Of a stretch of DNA of 64,000 nucleotides, positions 1 through 9,508 are shown in pieces (within the stretch, counting starts at the first letter, position 1; every line of letters begins with the position of its first letter). The notes below the pieces were generated by a model. It was given only the letters and a program-made list of their open reading frames with translations, did no database searches and was not told the origin of the DNA. This DNA is from Saccharophagus degradans 2-40. GTDB taxonomy: Bacteria > Pseudomonadota > Gammaproteobacteria > Pseudomonadales > Cellvibrionaceae. The stretch is taken from positions 4,271,501 through 4,335,500 of the forward strand of contig NC_007912.1 in NCBI RefSeq assembly GCF_000013665.1, in the 5' to 3' direction. The translations under genes were made by a program, and so were the position numbers.

Positions 1-74
1 TTAGCGTATTCTTGGTAGCCATCCTGCACCCAAGCGGGCATACGAGTACCCACGGCTATTAAACTTATTTTCAT
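1..74 (-). CDS. rlmH: RlmH, 23S rRNA methyltransferase (5' part only)
   Basis: Only the first 24 codons lie in the window; the gene continues past the left edge. The ATG is at 74 on the minus strand and the translation begins MKISLIAVGTRMPAWV, the typical N-terminus of RlmH, the SPOUT enzyme that methylates pseudouridine 1915 of 23S rRNA. It is the last visible gene of the proA-nadD-rsfS-rlmH run, and the rsfS-rlmH pairing is common in gammaproteobacteria, which supports the call despite the short segment. Confidence 0.93.
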   Translation of the reverse strand, partial: MKISLIAVGTRMPAWVQDGYQEYA

Positions 75-116
75 AAAAGCGCCAACCTAAACGATCGAAC
101 AAACGAGTAATTAATA

Positions 117-461
117 CTAAGGGGTTTGGCGACCCGCAGGTGCGGTTGACCAAAGTTTTTCAAGCTCATAAAAATCGCGCGTTTGTTGCAACATAATATG
201 CACAACGGTATCGCCGTAATCGACTAGCACCCACTCGCCACCGTCTAGCCCTTCGACACCAATTGGCTGGTGTCCGTTCGCTTTGGTATCAACAACTACG
301 TTATTAGCAAGCGATTTTACGTGGCGGTTGGATGTACCCGTCACAATGATCAATGTATCCATCACATTACTCAAACTGGTTACATCCAGTACGGTAATGT
401 CTTGGCCTTTTAAGTCTTCCAGCGCATCGTTTATTAATTTGGCAAGCTGCGTGTTTTGCAT
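117..461 (-). CDS. rsfS: RsfS/Iojap ribosomal silencing factor
   Basis: This 114-residue protein matches the RsfS (Iojap) family in length and sequence: the DITVLDVTSLSNVMDTLIIVTG stretch (given here only as a landmark of the beta-rich N-terminal half) and the later GLDGGEWVLVDYGDTVVHIM segment are characteristic. RsfS binds ribosomal protein uL14 and blocks joining of the 30S and 50S subunits, lowering translation when nutrients are scarce. It sits 42 bp upstream of rlmH and about 30 bp downstream of nadD, so the three are probably co-transcribed. Confidence 0.95.
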   Translation of the reverse strand: MQNTQLAKLINDALEDLKGQDITVLDVTSLSNVMDTLIIVTGTSNRHVKSLANNVVVDTKANGHQPIGVEGLDGGEWVLVDYGDTVVHIMLQQTRDFYELEKLWSTAPAGRQTP

Positions 462-490
462 GTAATGAATTAACCTATTTATGACGTATT

Positions 491-1153
491 TTAATGAGTG
501 TAGAGCTTATGCGCGCGAATGTAAGTTTCTACGCACGCGGGTACCATATATTGAATGGACTTTTGAGCACCAAGGCGCTGACGAACATCGCTAGAGCTAA
601 GCTCAATTCGCGGTGTGTGCAACAAAGCAACGCCACCATTGGCCTGCTGGGTAAGCTGCTTGGCGCTAACTCGGTGCTGCTGCAACCAGTTTCTAACCGC
701 TGGCGGCAAGCTATTAATATCGTCGCTCTGCGCGAATGGTCGCTCAACAACGGCAAGGTTGGCAAATGTTAGCAGTGACTGCCAACGGTGCCAGCGCGAA
801 AGATTATGCAGGGAGTCCCACCCTATTAACCAAATAATACTCGCGCTTGCGCCCCAAAGTTCGCGTTTGGCGGCAAGGGTATCAACCGTAAATATAGACT
901 CACCCGCATCGAGTTCGCAGGTATCTATACACAGGTGATTATTTTCTTGAACAACGTGCTGCAACATCGCCAAGCGGTGCTCAGCAGCTATTGTAGGGGC
1001 TGTTTTATGAGGCGGTACATAACAGGGTAACAAAGTTACGCTATCCACCCCTAGGGCCTCGCGGGCCGCCATTGCAGACACAAGGTGGCCATTGTGCACG
1101 GGGTTAAATGTACCGCCAAAAAGTAATTGCGGTGTAGCGTGTGCTTTACCCAA
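491..1153 (-). CDS. nadD: Nicotinate-nucleotide adenylyltransferase NadD
   Basis: The enzyme transfers AMP from ATP to nicotinate mononucleotide, making deamido-NAD in NAD biosynthesis. The 220-residue protein has the nucleotidyltransferase motif GGTFNPVHNGH near residue 13 and the second motif SSSDVRQRL near residue 190, both as expected for NadD. Length is normal. It lies between proA (24 bp upstream) and rsfS on the same strand, the usual proA-nadD-rsfS-rlmH arrangement. Confidence 0.95.
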   Translation of the reverse strand: MGKAHATPQLLFGGTFNPVHNGHLVSAMAAREALGVDSVTLLPCYVPPHKTAPTIAAEHRLAMLQHVVQENNHLCIDTCELDAGESIFTVDTLAAKRELWGASASIIWLIGWDSLHNLSRWHRWQSLLTFANLAVVERPFAQSDDINSLPPAVRNWLQQHRVSAKQLTQQANGGVALLHTPRIELSSSDVRQRLGAQKSIQYMVPACVETYIRAHKLYTH

Positions 1154-1177
1154 GCCACATTCCTCGACTAAATGTCA

Positions 1178-2446
1178 TTAGTTGCGAATGTGACCGTCGC
1201 CAAACACAATCCATTTTTGCGAGGTTAAACCCTCTAAGCCCACAGGGCCGCGCGCGTGTATTTTATCGGTAGAAATACCAATTTCTGCGCCCAACCCGTA
1301 TTCAAAGCCATCGGCAAAACGAGTGGATGCATTAATCATTACCGAGCTGGAATCCACTTCGGTTAAGAATTTGCGCGCAAGGGTATAGTTTTCACTAACC
1401 AGTGCATCGGTGTGATGAGAACCGTGGTTATTAATATGCTCAATAGCCTCATCCATATTTGCCACAAGCTTAATAGACAAAATGGGAGCGAGGTATTCGG
1501 TATCCCAGTCTTCTTCAAGCGCTGCAACAACAGGAATATCACTGGCGGTTAACAGGGCCACGGTTTTTTCACAACCCCGTAACTCCACACCGCGTGCCGC
1601 GAATTCTTTTGCCGCCCGAGGTAAAAAGTCTGCGGCTATAGCTTCGTCTACCAGCATGGTTTCCATTGCGTTGCACACACCGTAACGGTGGGTTTTACTG
1701 TTAATTACAATATTAAACGCTTTGTCTAAATTTGCGGTTTTATCCACATACACGTGGCAAATGCCATCTAAGTGCTTAATAACACTTACGCGCGCATCGG
1801 CAGATATGCGTTCGATAAGACTCTTGCCGCCGCGTGGCACCACCACATCTACATACTTGGTCATAGTGATTAACTCACCCACTGCCGCGCGGTCTGTGGT
1901 TTCTACCACTTGCACGGCTGTTTCGGGTAAGCCCGCGGCCTTAAGGCCCGCGGCTATGCATACGGCCACAGCTTTATTGGAGTGGATCGCCTCACTGCCG
2001 CCGCGCAATATTGCAGCGTTGCCAGATTTCAAACATAGGCTGGCGGCATCTACGGTTACGTTAGGACGCGATTCGTAAATAATGCCCACCACACCAAGCG
2101 GCGTGCGCTTTTTGCCTAGCTGAATACCAGAGGGACGGTATTTTAAATCGGTGATTTCACCGCAGGGGTCTGGCAGCGCGGCAACCTGATTCAGGCCTTC
2201 AATCATGCCGTCGATGCGCTCGGGCGTTAACTCAAGGCGATCCAGTAGCGCGGCATCTAGGCCATTTGCGCGACCGGCTTCCATATCACGCGCATTTTCA
2301 GCGGCAATGGTATCGCGGGCGCTGTTAATCGCATCGGCAATAGCCAATAGCGCAGCATTTTTCTTGCCGGTATCGGCAGAAGCCATTTGACGGGAAGCGG
2401 CGCGAGCCTGCTTGCCCAACGTAAGCATATAATCTTGTACAGTCAT
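1178..2446 (-). CDS. proA: Gamma-glutamyl phosphate reductase ProA
   Basis: ProA reduces gamma-glutamyl phosphate to glutamate semialdehyde with NADPH, the second step of proline synthesis. The sequence is a full-length aldehyde-dehydrogenase-fold protein with the [14 protein letters not shown] and [15 protein letters not shown] motifs, the catalytic cysteine in the GVCNAMET segment, and the conserved tail [18 protein letters not shown] place the start at MTVQDYML (2446, 422 residues), which fits the family; an ATG at 2485 adds 13 residues and has an AAGG upstream, but it overlaps a TATAAT-like element that may instead be a -10 box. First gene of a four-gene operon. Confidence 0.95.
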   Translation of the reverse strand: MTVQDYMLTLGKQARAASRQMASADTGKKNAALLAIADAINSARDTIAAENARDMEAGRANGLDAALLDRLELTPERIDGMIEGLNQVAALPDPCGEITDLKYRPSGIQLGKKRTPLGVVGIIYESRPNVTVDAASLCLKSGNAAILRGGSEAIHSNKAVAVCIAAGLKAAGLPETAVQVVETTDRAAVGELITMTKYVDVVVPRGGKSLIERISADARVSVIKHLDGICHVYVDKTANLDKAFNIVINSKTHRYGVCNAMETMLVDEAIAADFLPRAAKEFAARGVELRGCEKTVALLTASDIPVVAALEEDWDTEYLAPILSIKLVANMDEAIEHINNHGSHHTDALVSENYTLARKFLTEVDSSSVMINASTRFADGFEYGLGAEIGISTDKIHARGPVGLEGLTSQKWIVFGDGHIRN

Positions 2447-2547
2447 GGGATCGAAACTAAGTCGTTTTGCATAAAGATCGCGCATTATACCTTATCAACC
2501 CGCCGCTGGCGTGCCTTAAGGTAATTTGTTTGCACGCATTTGAAGCG

Positions 2548-3552
2548 CTAAAGCAGAGGTTTAGCCGAAAAATGCTTACCTGCGAATTCCACTCGCCGTT
2601 TTATACTCATTCGCTCTGGCCGAGAAAGCCCCTCTACAGCCTTTAGGCGCGGCACTAAACCCGCGCTATTTGCTATCTGAATGGAGAGGCCCGGTCGAGC
2701 ATTCAGCTCCAAAAGCACTGGGCCCATATTGGCGTCGATAACTAAATCCACCCCCAAATAGCCTAACCCTGTCATATCGGCACACTCGCAGGCCAGCTCT
2801 AAAAGTTGATGCCAGTGGGGAATATTTAATTGCATTAAATCTTGTTCGGTATCGGGGTGGTACTTTACCGGTTTGTCGCGCTGCACTGCGTTTACAGCGT
2901 TGCCGGTGGCCATATCGATACCCACACCTACAGCGCCTTGGTGCAAATTGGCCTTGCCGTGGGACGCCGCGCACGACAAGCGCATCATGGCCATAACCGG
3001 TACACCGCGAAATACAATCACGCGAATATCGGGCACACCCTCGTAGCTGTAATTTTTAAATTCTGGCTCTACCACAATTAGCGATTCCATCATCGCCACA
3101 TCGGTTGCCCCACCCAGCGAGAACAACCCCGCCAAAATATTGGATACGTGACGCTCTATGTCGCTCATAGAAATAGGCTGACCATTGGAGCGGAAAAACT
3201 GATCGCCCTCACGCCGCGCAATAATAAGTATACCTTTACCGCCCGAACCTTTAGCCGGCTTGATACAAAAACTATCTAAGCCCCCTACTAGTTCGCTCAA
3301 CATGCTTACATCGTGCTGGTTATCTACCACCCCAAGCAAGGTGGGTACATTCACCCCGTTTTCTATGGCGAGCTTTTTCGTTTGTAGCTTGTCATCTACA
3401 AGCGGGAATAAGTAGCGGGCGTTGTTGGGGCTTATGTATTGGGCATTGCGTCTATTCATGCCCAATATACCTTTGCGGTGCAATTGCACCGCGGCCATAT
3501 TCCGCACAAACGGAATGCCATCTATTAATTTGTTGGCCAGCTTCGCAAGCAT
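2548..3552 (-). CDS. ATP-grasp alpha-L-glutamate ligase-like protein
   Basis: A 334-residue ATP-grasp protein of the type annotated as alpha-L-glutamate ligase-related or sugar-transfer-associated ATP-grasp. Visible landmarks are the glycine-rich ATP loop FCIKPAKGSGGKGI near residue 100 and the C-terminal metal and phosphate-binding segment VLLELNARPGLSIQIAN. The enzyme probably joins a carboxylate to an amine, but the substrate is unknown. It starts 1 bp after the transglutaminase-like gene ends and forms a conserved trio with it and the retropepsin-like lipoprotein, so a joint role at the cell envelope is likely. Confidence 0.85.
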   Translation of the reverse strand: MLAKLANKLIDGIPFVRNMAAVQLHRKGILGMNRRNAQYISPNNARYLFPLVDDKLQTKKLAIENGVNVPTLLGVVDNQHDVSMLSELVGGLDSFCIKPAKGSGGKGILIIARREGDQFFRSNGQPISMSDIERHVSNILAGLFSLGGATDVAMMESLIVVEPEFKNYSYEGVPDIRVIVFRGVPVMAMMRLSCAASHGKANLHQGAVGVGIDMATGNAVNAVQRDKPVKYHPDTEQDLMQLNIPHWHQLLELACECADMTGLGYLGVDLVIDANMGPVLLELNARPGLSIQIANSAGLVPRLKAVEGLSRPERMSIKRRVEFAGKHFSAKPLL

Positions 3553-3553
3553 A

Positions 3554-5107
3554 TTAGGCGTCGCTCGATGGCGTGTTATCGCGCGCTAGTAATGGCTTAA
3601 AGCGGCGCAACTCAAATAAGCGATAGCCGGTGTAGCTACCTAGTATTAGTACCAACGCCATAAAGATTAACTGCAGCCCAATAAAGTTAAAGGTGATATG
3701 ACGCACCACGTCATTCACCATCAAGCCGTAGGCTAACAGAGCTACAAACAGCGAACCACCGCCCTGCACCAGTACTTGTTTGGGGCCTTCCTCTTCCCAC
3801 AAAATCGACATGCGTTCGATGGTCCAGCTAAGAATAATCATGGGGAAGAAGGTGATTTTTAAGCCTTCGCTCAAGCCAATCATAAAGGCCAGCACAGAGA
3901 AAGACGCAATAATAATAATGACCGAAATAATTACCGCAGAAATACGGGCAACCAACAGCAAGTTAAGCTTAGAAAGATAGCTACGAATAATTAAACCAAT
4001 CGACAACACCAACAAAAAACCCACCAAACCAACCACCAAGCTAGTTTGTATAAACGCAATGGCGATTAGCACAGGCATAAAGGTACCAGAGGTTTTTAAG
4101 CCGATAAAAATCCGCATAAACACCACCAGCAATACCCCCACAGGAATAAGCAGGATACTCTTAAACAGGGTTTGCTCTTCAAGCGGCAAGCTGTGGATAG
4201 AAAAATCGAGGAATGCCGGCGTTACACTTTGCTCGCGCTGCAGCAACTGGGTGATGGGCACCTCTTGCTCGAGAATAGAGAAATGTACGCTCGAGCCGCG
4301 GCCGCCAATTAAGTCGAGCAGCGCACCGGACTGGTATTCCCACATTATTTGGTTATCGCGCCGACCCTGCCTGCCGGTGCGCGGATCAAAAAGTTGGTAC
4401 TCTTGTTTATCGAACACCTGTAGGTAAGTATTAAGGGTTTGATTGCGGCGGCCGTCTTCTAAATCGAGCACATACACTTCGCGTGCAGGCACCCCAGCTT
4501 GGGCCAATAGCTCTACTAACCAGCGGCTGCGCGATTGCTTTTGCAGTAAAAACTGTGCGGATTGCGGCTGAATTTTAAACTCTTGGATAAGCTCGCGCGC
4601 CAGTGTGTAGGCATCCGCCGAGCGCGAACGCGCCTGCTGTAATATGTTTTGCGCCGCGGTGCGGTGTGGGCCATCACCCAGTGTATGGGTAGCCAAAGGG
4701 GGGGGCACTACCAAGTGCTCATCGCCATTTAACCCAGTGAATTTCTTTTCGAGCATATCCACGCGGTAGTAAAGGGTTTGCTTGCCCGTAGCTCGGCGTA
4801 TAGACCACTCTGCCCGTCTGCCGCTGGGCGTATCTACAAACGCCAACCCGTAACCTGGGCTGGCAGTGTGCTCGCCAAGCACTTCAAAACCTGGCTGCTT
4901 TTGCGGTACTGCAAGCGAGAGTTTTACAGGGTCACCAACAGCAGTAAATTCCACTTTGGCCTCTACCGACCAAATGCGCTTTTTTTCACCTGGCAGCCAA
5001 GGCACATCAAACGCAACGTGGCGGTGCCATGTAAGTCCAACACCAGCGGCAACCAAAACTAAAATCAACAAATAGAACGGGGTACGACTGCGCTTAGCGG
5101 CAACCAT
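3554..5107 (-). CDS. Membrane protein with inactive transglutaminase domain and 7 TM helices
   Basis: The 517-residue protein begins with one membrane anchor (about residues 10-28), continues with a periplasmic region of some 280 residues, and ends with a cluster of hydrophobic helices from about residue 310 to 500. This matches proteins annotated as inactive transglutaminase fused to 7 TM helices. I do not see a clear Cys-His-Asp triad in the soluble part. It lies between the lipoprotein gene (8 bp upstream) and the ATP-grasp gene (1 bp downstream). Molecular function is not established. Confidence 0.85.
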   Translation of the reverse strand: MVAAKRSRTPFYLLILVLVAAGVGLTWHRHVAFDVPWLPGEKKRIWSVEAKVEFTAVGDPVKLSLAVPQKQPGFEVLGEHTASPGYGLAFVDTPSGRRAEWSIRRATGKQTLYYRVDMLEKKFTGLNGDEHLVVPPPLATHTLGDGPHRTAAQNILQQARSRSADAYTLARELIQEFKIQPQSAQFLLQKQSRSRWLVELLAQAGVPAREVYVLDLEDGRRNQTLNTYLQVFDKQEYQLFDPRTGRQGRRDNQIMWEYQSGALLDLIGGRGSSVHFSILEQEVPITQLLQREQSVTPAFLDFSIHSLPLEEQTLFKSILLIPVGVLLVVFMRIFIGLKTSGTFMPVLIAIAFIQTSLVVGLVGFLLVLSIGLIIRSYLSKLNLLLVARISAVIISVIIIIASFSVLAFMIGLSEGLKITFFPMIILSWTIERMSILWEEEGPKQVLVQGGGSLFVALLAYGLMVNDVVRHITFNFIGLQLIFMALVLILGSYTGYRLFELRRFKPLLARDNTPSSDA

Positions 5108-5115
5108 GTTATTAA

Positions 5116-5916
5116 CTACTCCTGCTCGGTCGAGCTAGCGGATTGGAAACGGGGCTGGGTAAATTTGCGAGCGACATCTACCACCACTATATCGCGCAAA
5201 AACGAGCGCCCGAGAGTAATGGGGTAAAGCATTTTCTCGCGGTTAGTCAGGGTGAACTCTGTTTCTTCAACAAGATCGCCCATGCGAATAACCAGTTTAA
5301 CGACCGCTCGGCGCTCTAGCTCATCGGAGCCCACCTGCCGAATTTTGGTAAAGCGCACCAAGCGCGTCTCGTATTTAGTATTACTTTCATCTTGCGGCAG
5401 CGTAAAACTAACCCAGCGCTCGCCGTTGCGCTCAAAGGGCTGGACGTTATCTGCACTAAATGTAGACGAGCTAGACCCTGTGTCGATGCGCGCCTTAAAA
5501 TGTTTGCTGAGTAAATCTACCCACACCCACTCATTGCGCCCCAATACCAGTTTATCGGCACTAGCCACGCCATTTAGCGATTCGCCTTCTGCATCGGATT
5601 CCTGTTGCTCACCCACAGGCAAGTCAGCCAACACCTCACTGGGCAGTGGCACACCAGCCGCTTGGTAAACCGTTATTTCATGCAATGAATCCAGCTGCTC
5701 ACTCACGCCGGTTAGCATGAGCGACAATTGCTGCTGACTCTCACCTAATCGCTTCAGCTGCTGTTGTTGTTGCTCGATTGTTTCTTGCTGCTTGAGTATT
5801 AATTCAGACTGCGCACCTAATTCCTGCTGCACCACGCGATTGTGCTCGCCAGTTTGCAGCGCACAAGCAGATAAACACACGATCAACCCAATGAAACCTA
5901 TAACTTTAAGCACCAA
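5116..5916 (-). CDS. Retropepsin-like lipoprotein (RimK-associated 'zinc protease' family)
   Basis: The 266-residue product starts with a lipoprotein signal sequence ending in the lipobox LSAC near residue 18, followed by a glutamine-rich coiled coil at about residues 38-75. The C-terminal half belongs to the family long labelled ATP-dependent zinc protease and now viewed as retropepsin-like: the segment ARIDTGSSSSTFSA carries the DTG active-site motif near residue 142. The start is TTG at 5916 or GTG at 5913; no ATG fits. It heads the three-gene envelope operon. The protease activity is inferred from the family. Confidence 0.85.
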   Translation of the reverse strand: MVLKVIGFIGLIVCLSACALQTGEHNRVVQQELGAQSELILKQQETIEQQQQQLKRLGESQQQLSLMLTGVSEQLDSLHEITVYQAAGVPLPSEVLADLPVGEQQESDAEGESLNGVASADKLVLGRNEWVWVDLLSKHFKARIDTGSSSSTFSADNVQPFERNGERWVSFTLPQDESNTKYETRLVRFTKIRQVGSDELERRAVVKLVIRMGDLVEETEFTLTNREKMLYPITLGRSFLRDIVVVDVARKFTQPRFQSASSTEQE

Positions 5917-6070
5917 CCTACTCTCTTTTATTTATTGTCGCGTAACAACCTTTACTAGAACGGTTGCGCGGGGACGCCATCATAACAAAGCTTGCGCGCT
6001 TGCCCATGAAATTTTAACCCGTGTGCTATAGTACTGCGCTTATTTTTACCCACACCGGAAAAGGCCCACC

Positions 6071-6736
6071 ATGATTAAAGGCATAATATTCGACCACGAT
6101 GGCACGCTGGTTAAATCTGAGCACGAGCACTACAAAATTTGGCGCAGTATTGTGCAGGAATACGGGCACGATTTATCGGAAGAAGTCTACATTGCCAGCT
6201 ACTCGGGGGTTCCAACGGTACAAAACGCCGAGCTTTTAATCAATTCCTTCGGTTTACCCCTTACGGTAGAAGCGCTGTGCGAGCGTAAAAAACAAGATAT
6301 GGCGGCATTTTTGGCCACCGGCTCGTTCGAAACCATGCCTTATGCCAAGGAAATTTTAGCCCGCTGCCAAGCGCTAGGGCTCAAGCAGGCTATAGCATCT
6401 GGTGCCAAGCGAGCAGAAATCGATCACTCCCGCGCCGCGCACAACTACGACGCTTACTGCGAAGCTTTTGTCACCTACGAGGATGTAGCCCAAAGTAAAC
6501 CCGCACCCGATGCCTATATACTCGCAGCCCGCCTGCTTGGGTTAGAAATAAACGAATGCATAGCGGTGGAAGATAGCTTCAGCGGCGTTACCTCTGCCAA
6601 GGCGGCCAATATGTACTGCATCGCTATTCCCAATGCTTATTCAGCCAAACAAGATTTAAGTGCAGCAGATATTCAACTGCCTTCACTTGAAGCTGCATGC
6701 GAACATATCGAAACACTAGTGACAAAAAGCGCCTAA
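6071..6736 (+). CDS. HAD-superfamily phosphatase, beta-phosphoglucomutase-like
   Basis: A 221-residue HAD hydrolase with motif I FDHDGTL at residues 8-14, motif II around IASGAK, motif III at the lysine of QSKPAPDAY, and motif IV in AVEDSFSG. The pattern fits the CbbY/beta-phosphoglucomutase/phosphoglycolate phosphatase subgroup, which dephosphorylates or isomerises small sugar phosphates; the substrate cannot be read from sequence. The gene stands alone, convergent with the CPBP protease, and its stop codon lies inside the loop of a terminator hairpin. Confidence 0.88.
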   Translation: MIKGIIFDHDGTLVKSEHEHYKIWRSIVQEYGHDLSEEVYIASYSGVPTVQNAELLINSFGLPLTVEALCERKKQDMAAFLATGSFETMPYAKEILARCQALGLKQAIASGAKRAEIDHSRAAHNYDAYCEAFVTYEDVAQSKPAPDAYILAARLLGLEINECIAVEDSFSGVTSAKAANMYCIAIPNAYSAKQDLSAADIQLPSLEAACEHIETLVTKSA

Positions 6737-6746
6737 TGGCGCTTTC
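6726..6746. terminator. Bidirectional hairpin between HAD gene and CPBP gene
   Basis: AAAGCGCC (6726-6733) pairs with GGCGCTTT (6738-6745) around a TAAT loop that contains the HAD stop codon. The A tract on the left and T tract on the right allow it to work for both convergent genes, although the T run is short. Confidence 0.65.
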
Positions 6747-6756
6747 TCAAGCAGGA

Positions 6757-7653
6757 CTATGGATAGACAAATACCATCATAGTTATGCCGTTATAAAACA
6801 AGTGGCAAAGAATGGATAACTCGATACGGCGAGTAGCCGCATAAACATAGCCAAACACCAAGCCAGATAAAAACACCAATGGCATTTCGGGGATGGGGAT
6901 TGCGGGGTTGTAATGGGTTATGGTGTATATCACAGCGGTTATCACTGCGGCCAAATAAATGGTTTCGTTGCCCTTTCCGCCAATATAGCCCTCTAACCTA
7001 CGCTGAATAAGCACCCGAAAGAATGCCTCTTCGGCAATACACACAAAAAATAAGTTGGCCAACCAATACCAAGCCACATACTGGTTAAACTTGAAATCTT
7101 CACTTAACCACTGCATCACACCAATGGCGTATACCGCCGTCAATAAAATTGGGGCATAACGCGCATACCAAAGCGCTGTTTTAAGCTCCTTCCAGCTGCG
7201 AATGGGCGTCACCAATACACCAAACAGAAGCAAACCCACTATAGCCTGATTGAAGTGCAACTTTAAGCTTGAGCCAAAAACGCTGTGCCCCAAAATAACA
7301 TCGGCAAAGACTACCGCCTCACCAAAGCCAGGCAATGTATTGCATAGCAACTGGTAACTAATCACCAGCAACAATAAAAAAGCGCCCTCTTTTATCCAGC
7401 GTTTACGCGGCCCCTCATAGGGCACAAACCGGTAAAGCACCGCTGTCATGGCCAAAATAATAAGCCAACCAAGCCCCTGCCAACTTATACCACCGCGCTC
7501 TGGCCCAAATGCCAGCGCAGCTAATGAGCATATTGCGCCCAATACTGCCCATGCAGGCACGCGCATGCGTACCACGCCTAGCTGTAAGCGGCTGTAACAC
7601 AGGCCAATTGCAACAATTACTCCCCAATAGGGGAGAAAATGAATATTGAACAC
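6757..7653 (-). CDS. CPBP-family intramembrane metalloprotease (CAAX protease-like)
   Basis: A 298-residue, strongly hydrophobic protein with about eight membrane helices. The C-terminal half has the CPBP (Abi) signature: the EEAFFRVLIQRR motif near residue 210, then histidines in ITHYNP and ILCHLFYNG. These residues bind the catalytic metal in Rce1-like proteases. Bacterial members may process peptides or act in immunity to bacteriocins; nothing nearby names the substrate. It is convergent with the upstream HAD gene and divergent from the glycine-zipper gene. Confidence 0.85.
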   Translation of the reverse strand: MFNIHFLPYWGVIVAIGLCYSRLQLGVVRMRVPAWAVLGAICSLAALAFGPERGGISWQGLGWLIILAMTAVLYRFVPYEGPRKRWIKEGAFLLLLVISYQLLCNTLPGFGEAVVFADVILGHSVFGSSLKLHFNQAIVGLLLFGVLVTPIRSWKELKTALWYARYAPILLTAVYAIGVMQWLSEDFKFNQYVAWYWLANLFFVCIAEEAFFRVLIQRRLEGYIGGKGNETIYLAAVITAVIYTITHYNPAIPIPEMPLVFLSGLVFGYVYAATRRIELSILCHLFYNGITMMVFVYP

Positions 7654-7756
7654 CTACTTTTCTCTTTTGTTGTTGTAGTTCAGTTTGGATTCAGTCTGCC
7701 CAGCGTAGCATAACCCCATAGTCTGAAAAACGCGTCTAACGCAACAGGAGCCAAAC

Positions 7757-8314
7757 ATGAAAAAGTCATCCATAACCAAAGTATTTATGAGTGTTACCGC
7801 AATGGCTACCGCCTGCGTATTTTCGTCCTCCACCTTAGCGGAGCGAAACCAGCATGTCGACTTCGCCAAGGTAATTTCTTCTACCCCAATTTATGAAACC
7901 GTAGAGCGAAGCGTGCCAGAAGAGCACTGCTGGGTAGAAACCGTTCGCGAAGAGCACCGCGGAGGTAAATCGTCGGCTACGCCCACACTCGTTGGCGGTA
8001 TCGTAGGGGGGGTAATTGGCAACGCCGTAGGTAAAGGTGGCGATAATAAAAAGATAGGCGCCGTAGTAGGGTCTATTCTAGGTATGTCGGTTGCTAACGA
8101 CATTAGCAAACGCAACGGCCGCGGCCACCATACCGAAGTAAACTACCGCGATGTTGAGCGCTGCGAAGTGCGCTATCACACCCGTACAGAACGCCAATTA
8201 CAAGGGTATGATGTGGTTTACAAGTACCACGGCAAACGCTACACCACCTTTATGCAGCGCGAACCAGGCGACCGCTTAGAGGTTGCGGTAAGTATCACTC
8301 CGCGCAATTATTAA
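7757..8314 (+). CDS. Glycine-zipper 2TM-domain envelope protein
   Basis: The 185-residue protein has an N-terminal signal peptide (cleavage likely after STLA, near residue 28) and a glycine zipper of two short helices, TLVGGIVGGVIGNAVGKG and IGAVVGSILGMSVAND, at about residues 76-110, as in SlyB/PcP-type outer-membrane proteins. The C-terminal part has paired cysteines (one before and one after the zipper) and a basic, tyrosine-rich tail. Its role is probably structural in the outer membrane. ATG at 7757 has a GGAG-type ribosome site about 9 bp upstream. Confidence 0.85.
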   Translation: MKKSSITKVFMSVTAMATACVFSSSTLAERNQHVDFAKVISSTPIYETVERSVPEEHCWVETVREEHRGGKSSATPTLVGGIVGGVIGNAVGKGGDNKKIGAVVGSILGMSVANDISKRNGRGHHTEVNYRDVERCEVRYHTRTERQLQGYDVVYKYHGKRYTTFMQREPGDRLEVAVSITPRNY

Positions 8315-8444
8315 TCCGCTGGCAGGCTTACCCTCTATTCTAGCCATCGGCACACTGTTTTAACCAAACGCCAATGCGCGCTTCATCAATATGGCGCGCT
8401 GGCGTAGAATAGGGCTCAAACTTTTGCTGTATAAGCCTACTACT

Positions 8445-8807
8445 ATGCCAAATACACTATTTGTTCACACATCGGTTCGCCCCTTTAGCCGCCTGCGGGC
8501 GCAGCTTTTTGCCGTAATTGCCACAACGGCATTAACTGTATGCTCAGGCCAAGCGTTTGCAGCCATAGAAGCCCCGCGTTACCAGCTTACCCTACAACCA
8601 GAAGCCATACAGATGTTGTTGCGCCAAAAAAGCGGGGGCATTACCCAAGCCCAAGCAGCGCAAATTGCCAAAAAACAATACGGCGGCAAAGTATTAAGCG
8701 TAACCAAAAAAGGCGGCGACAGGCCAGTGTACAAGGTGAAACTATTGCTCGATGACGGCCGCGTTAAGGTTGTTAGCGTAGATGCAAATTCCGGTGCGGC
8801 GCGCTAA
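8445..8807 (+). CDS. PepSY-domain periplasmic protein
   Basis: From the ATG at 8445 the product is 120 residues with a signal peptide ending near QAFA (residue 38), followed by one PepSY domain: helix ITQAQAAQIAKKQYGG, then the strands KVLSVTKKGGDRPVYKVKLLLDDGRVKVVSVDANSG. PepSY domains are thought to inhibit or modulate periplasmic proteases, and small PepSY proteins often precede PhoPQ-like two-component genes. It ends 23 bp before the response regulator. An in-frame ATG at 8391 would add 18 residues before a poorer signal sequence, so I prefer 8445. Confidence 0.82.
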   Translation: MPNTLFVHTSVRPFSRLRAQLFAVIATTALTVCSGQAFAAIEAPRYQLTLQPEAIQMLLRQKSGGITQAQAAQIAKKQYGGKVLSVTKKGGDRPVYKVKLLLDDGRVKVVSVDANSGAAR

Positions 8808-8830
8808 GCACGCCCCCAAGGAGCAACACA

Positions 8831-9508
8831 ATGAAATTACTAGTTATTGAAGACGAGCAGGCCATTCGCCAGCAGCTCGAAGATTTTTTTAAATCGCAAA
8901 AGTTTGTTATAGAAAGCGCCGAAGACGGCGAGGAAGGACTTTACCTTGGCAGCGAGTACGATTACGACCTTGCCATAGTAGATATAGGCCTGCCAAAACT
9001 TGATGGTATAGAAGTAGTAAAAACACTGCGCGCCCGCGGACGCAACTTTCCTATTCTTATTTTAACCGCTCGCGGCCACTGGCAAGATAAAGTCGACGGC
9101 TTAGAAGCCGGTGCCGATGACTACCTAGTAAAACCTTTTCACACAGAAGAATTGCGCGCGCGCGCCAACGCGCTTATTCGTCGCTCGGCCGGCAAGGCTG
9201 CCCCCGAAATGGTGTTTGGCCCCATTAACATCAACACCGCCAACAAAAGCGTTAGCCTTAATGGCGCCGCGGTAGAGCTCACAAGCTTCGAATACAACAC
9301 GCTAGAATATTTAGCCTTAAATGCGGGCAAGCCAATATCTAAAACCGTACTTACCGAGCACCTATACCACCAAGATTTCGAACGCGACAGCAATGTGATA
9401 GAAGTGTTTATTGGCAGGCTGCGTAAAAAACTAGACCCCGACGGGGACCTAAAACCCATCAAAACTGTCCGAGGCTTAGGTTATCGCTTTGCCCCCGAAG
9501 CTGTTTAA
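8831..9508 (+). CDS. OmpR/PhoP-family response regulator
   Basis: A 225-residue DNA-binding response regulator. The receiver domain (1-115) has the acidic pair EDE at residues 7-9, the phospho-acceptor aspartate in LAIVDIGLPKLDG near residue 51 and the lysine in DDYLVKPF. The C-terminal winged helix (about 125-222) ends with VRGLGYRF, typical of OmpR-class regulators. Family resemblance is closest to PhoP/QseB. ATG at 8831 follows an AAGGAG ribosome site. The cognate kinase gene begins 84 bp downstream. Confidence 0.93.
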   Translation: MKLLVIEDEQAIRQQLEDFFKSQKFVIESAEDGEEGLYLGSEYDYDLAIVDIGLPKLDGIEVVKTLRARGRNFPILILTARGHWQDKVDGLEAGADDYLVKPFHTEELRARANALIRRSAGKAAPEMVFGPININTANKSVSLNGAAVELTSFEYNTLEYLALNAGKPISKTVLTEHLYHQDFERDSNVIEVFIGRLRKKLDPDGDLKPIKTVRGLGYRFAPEAV

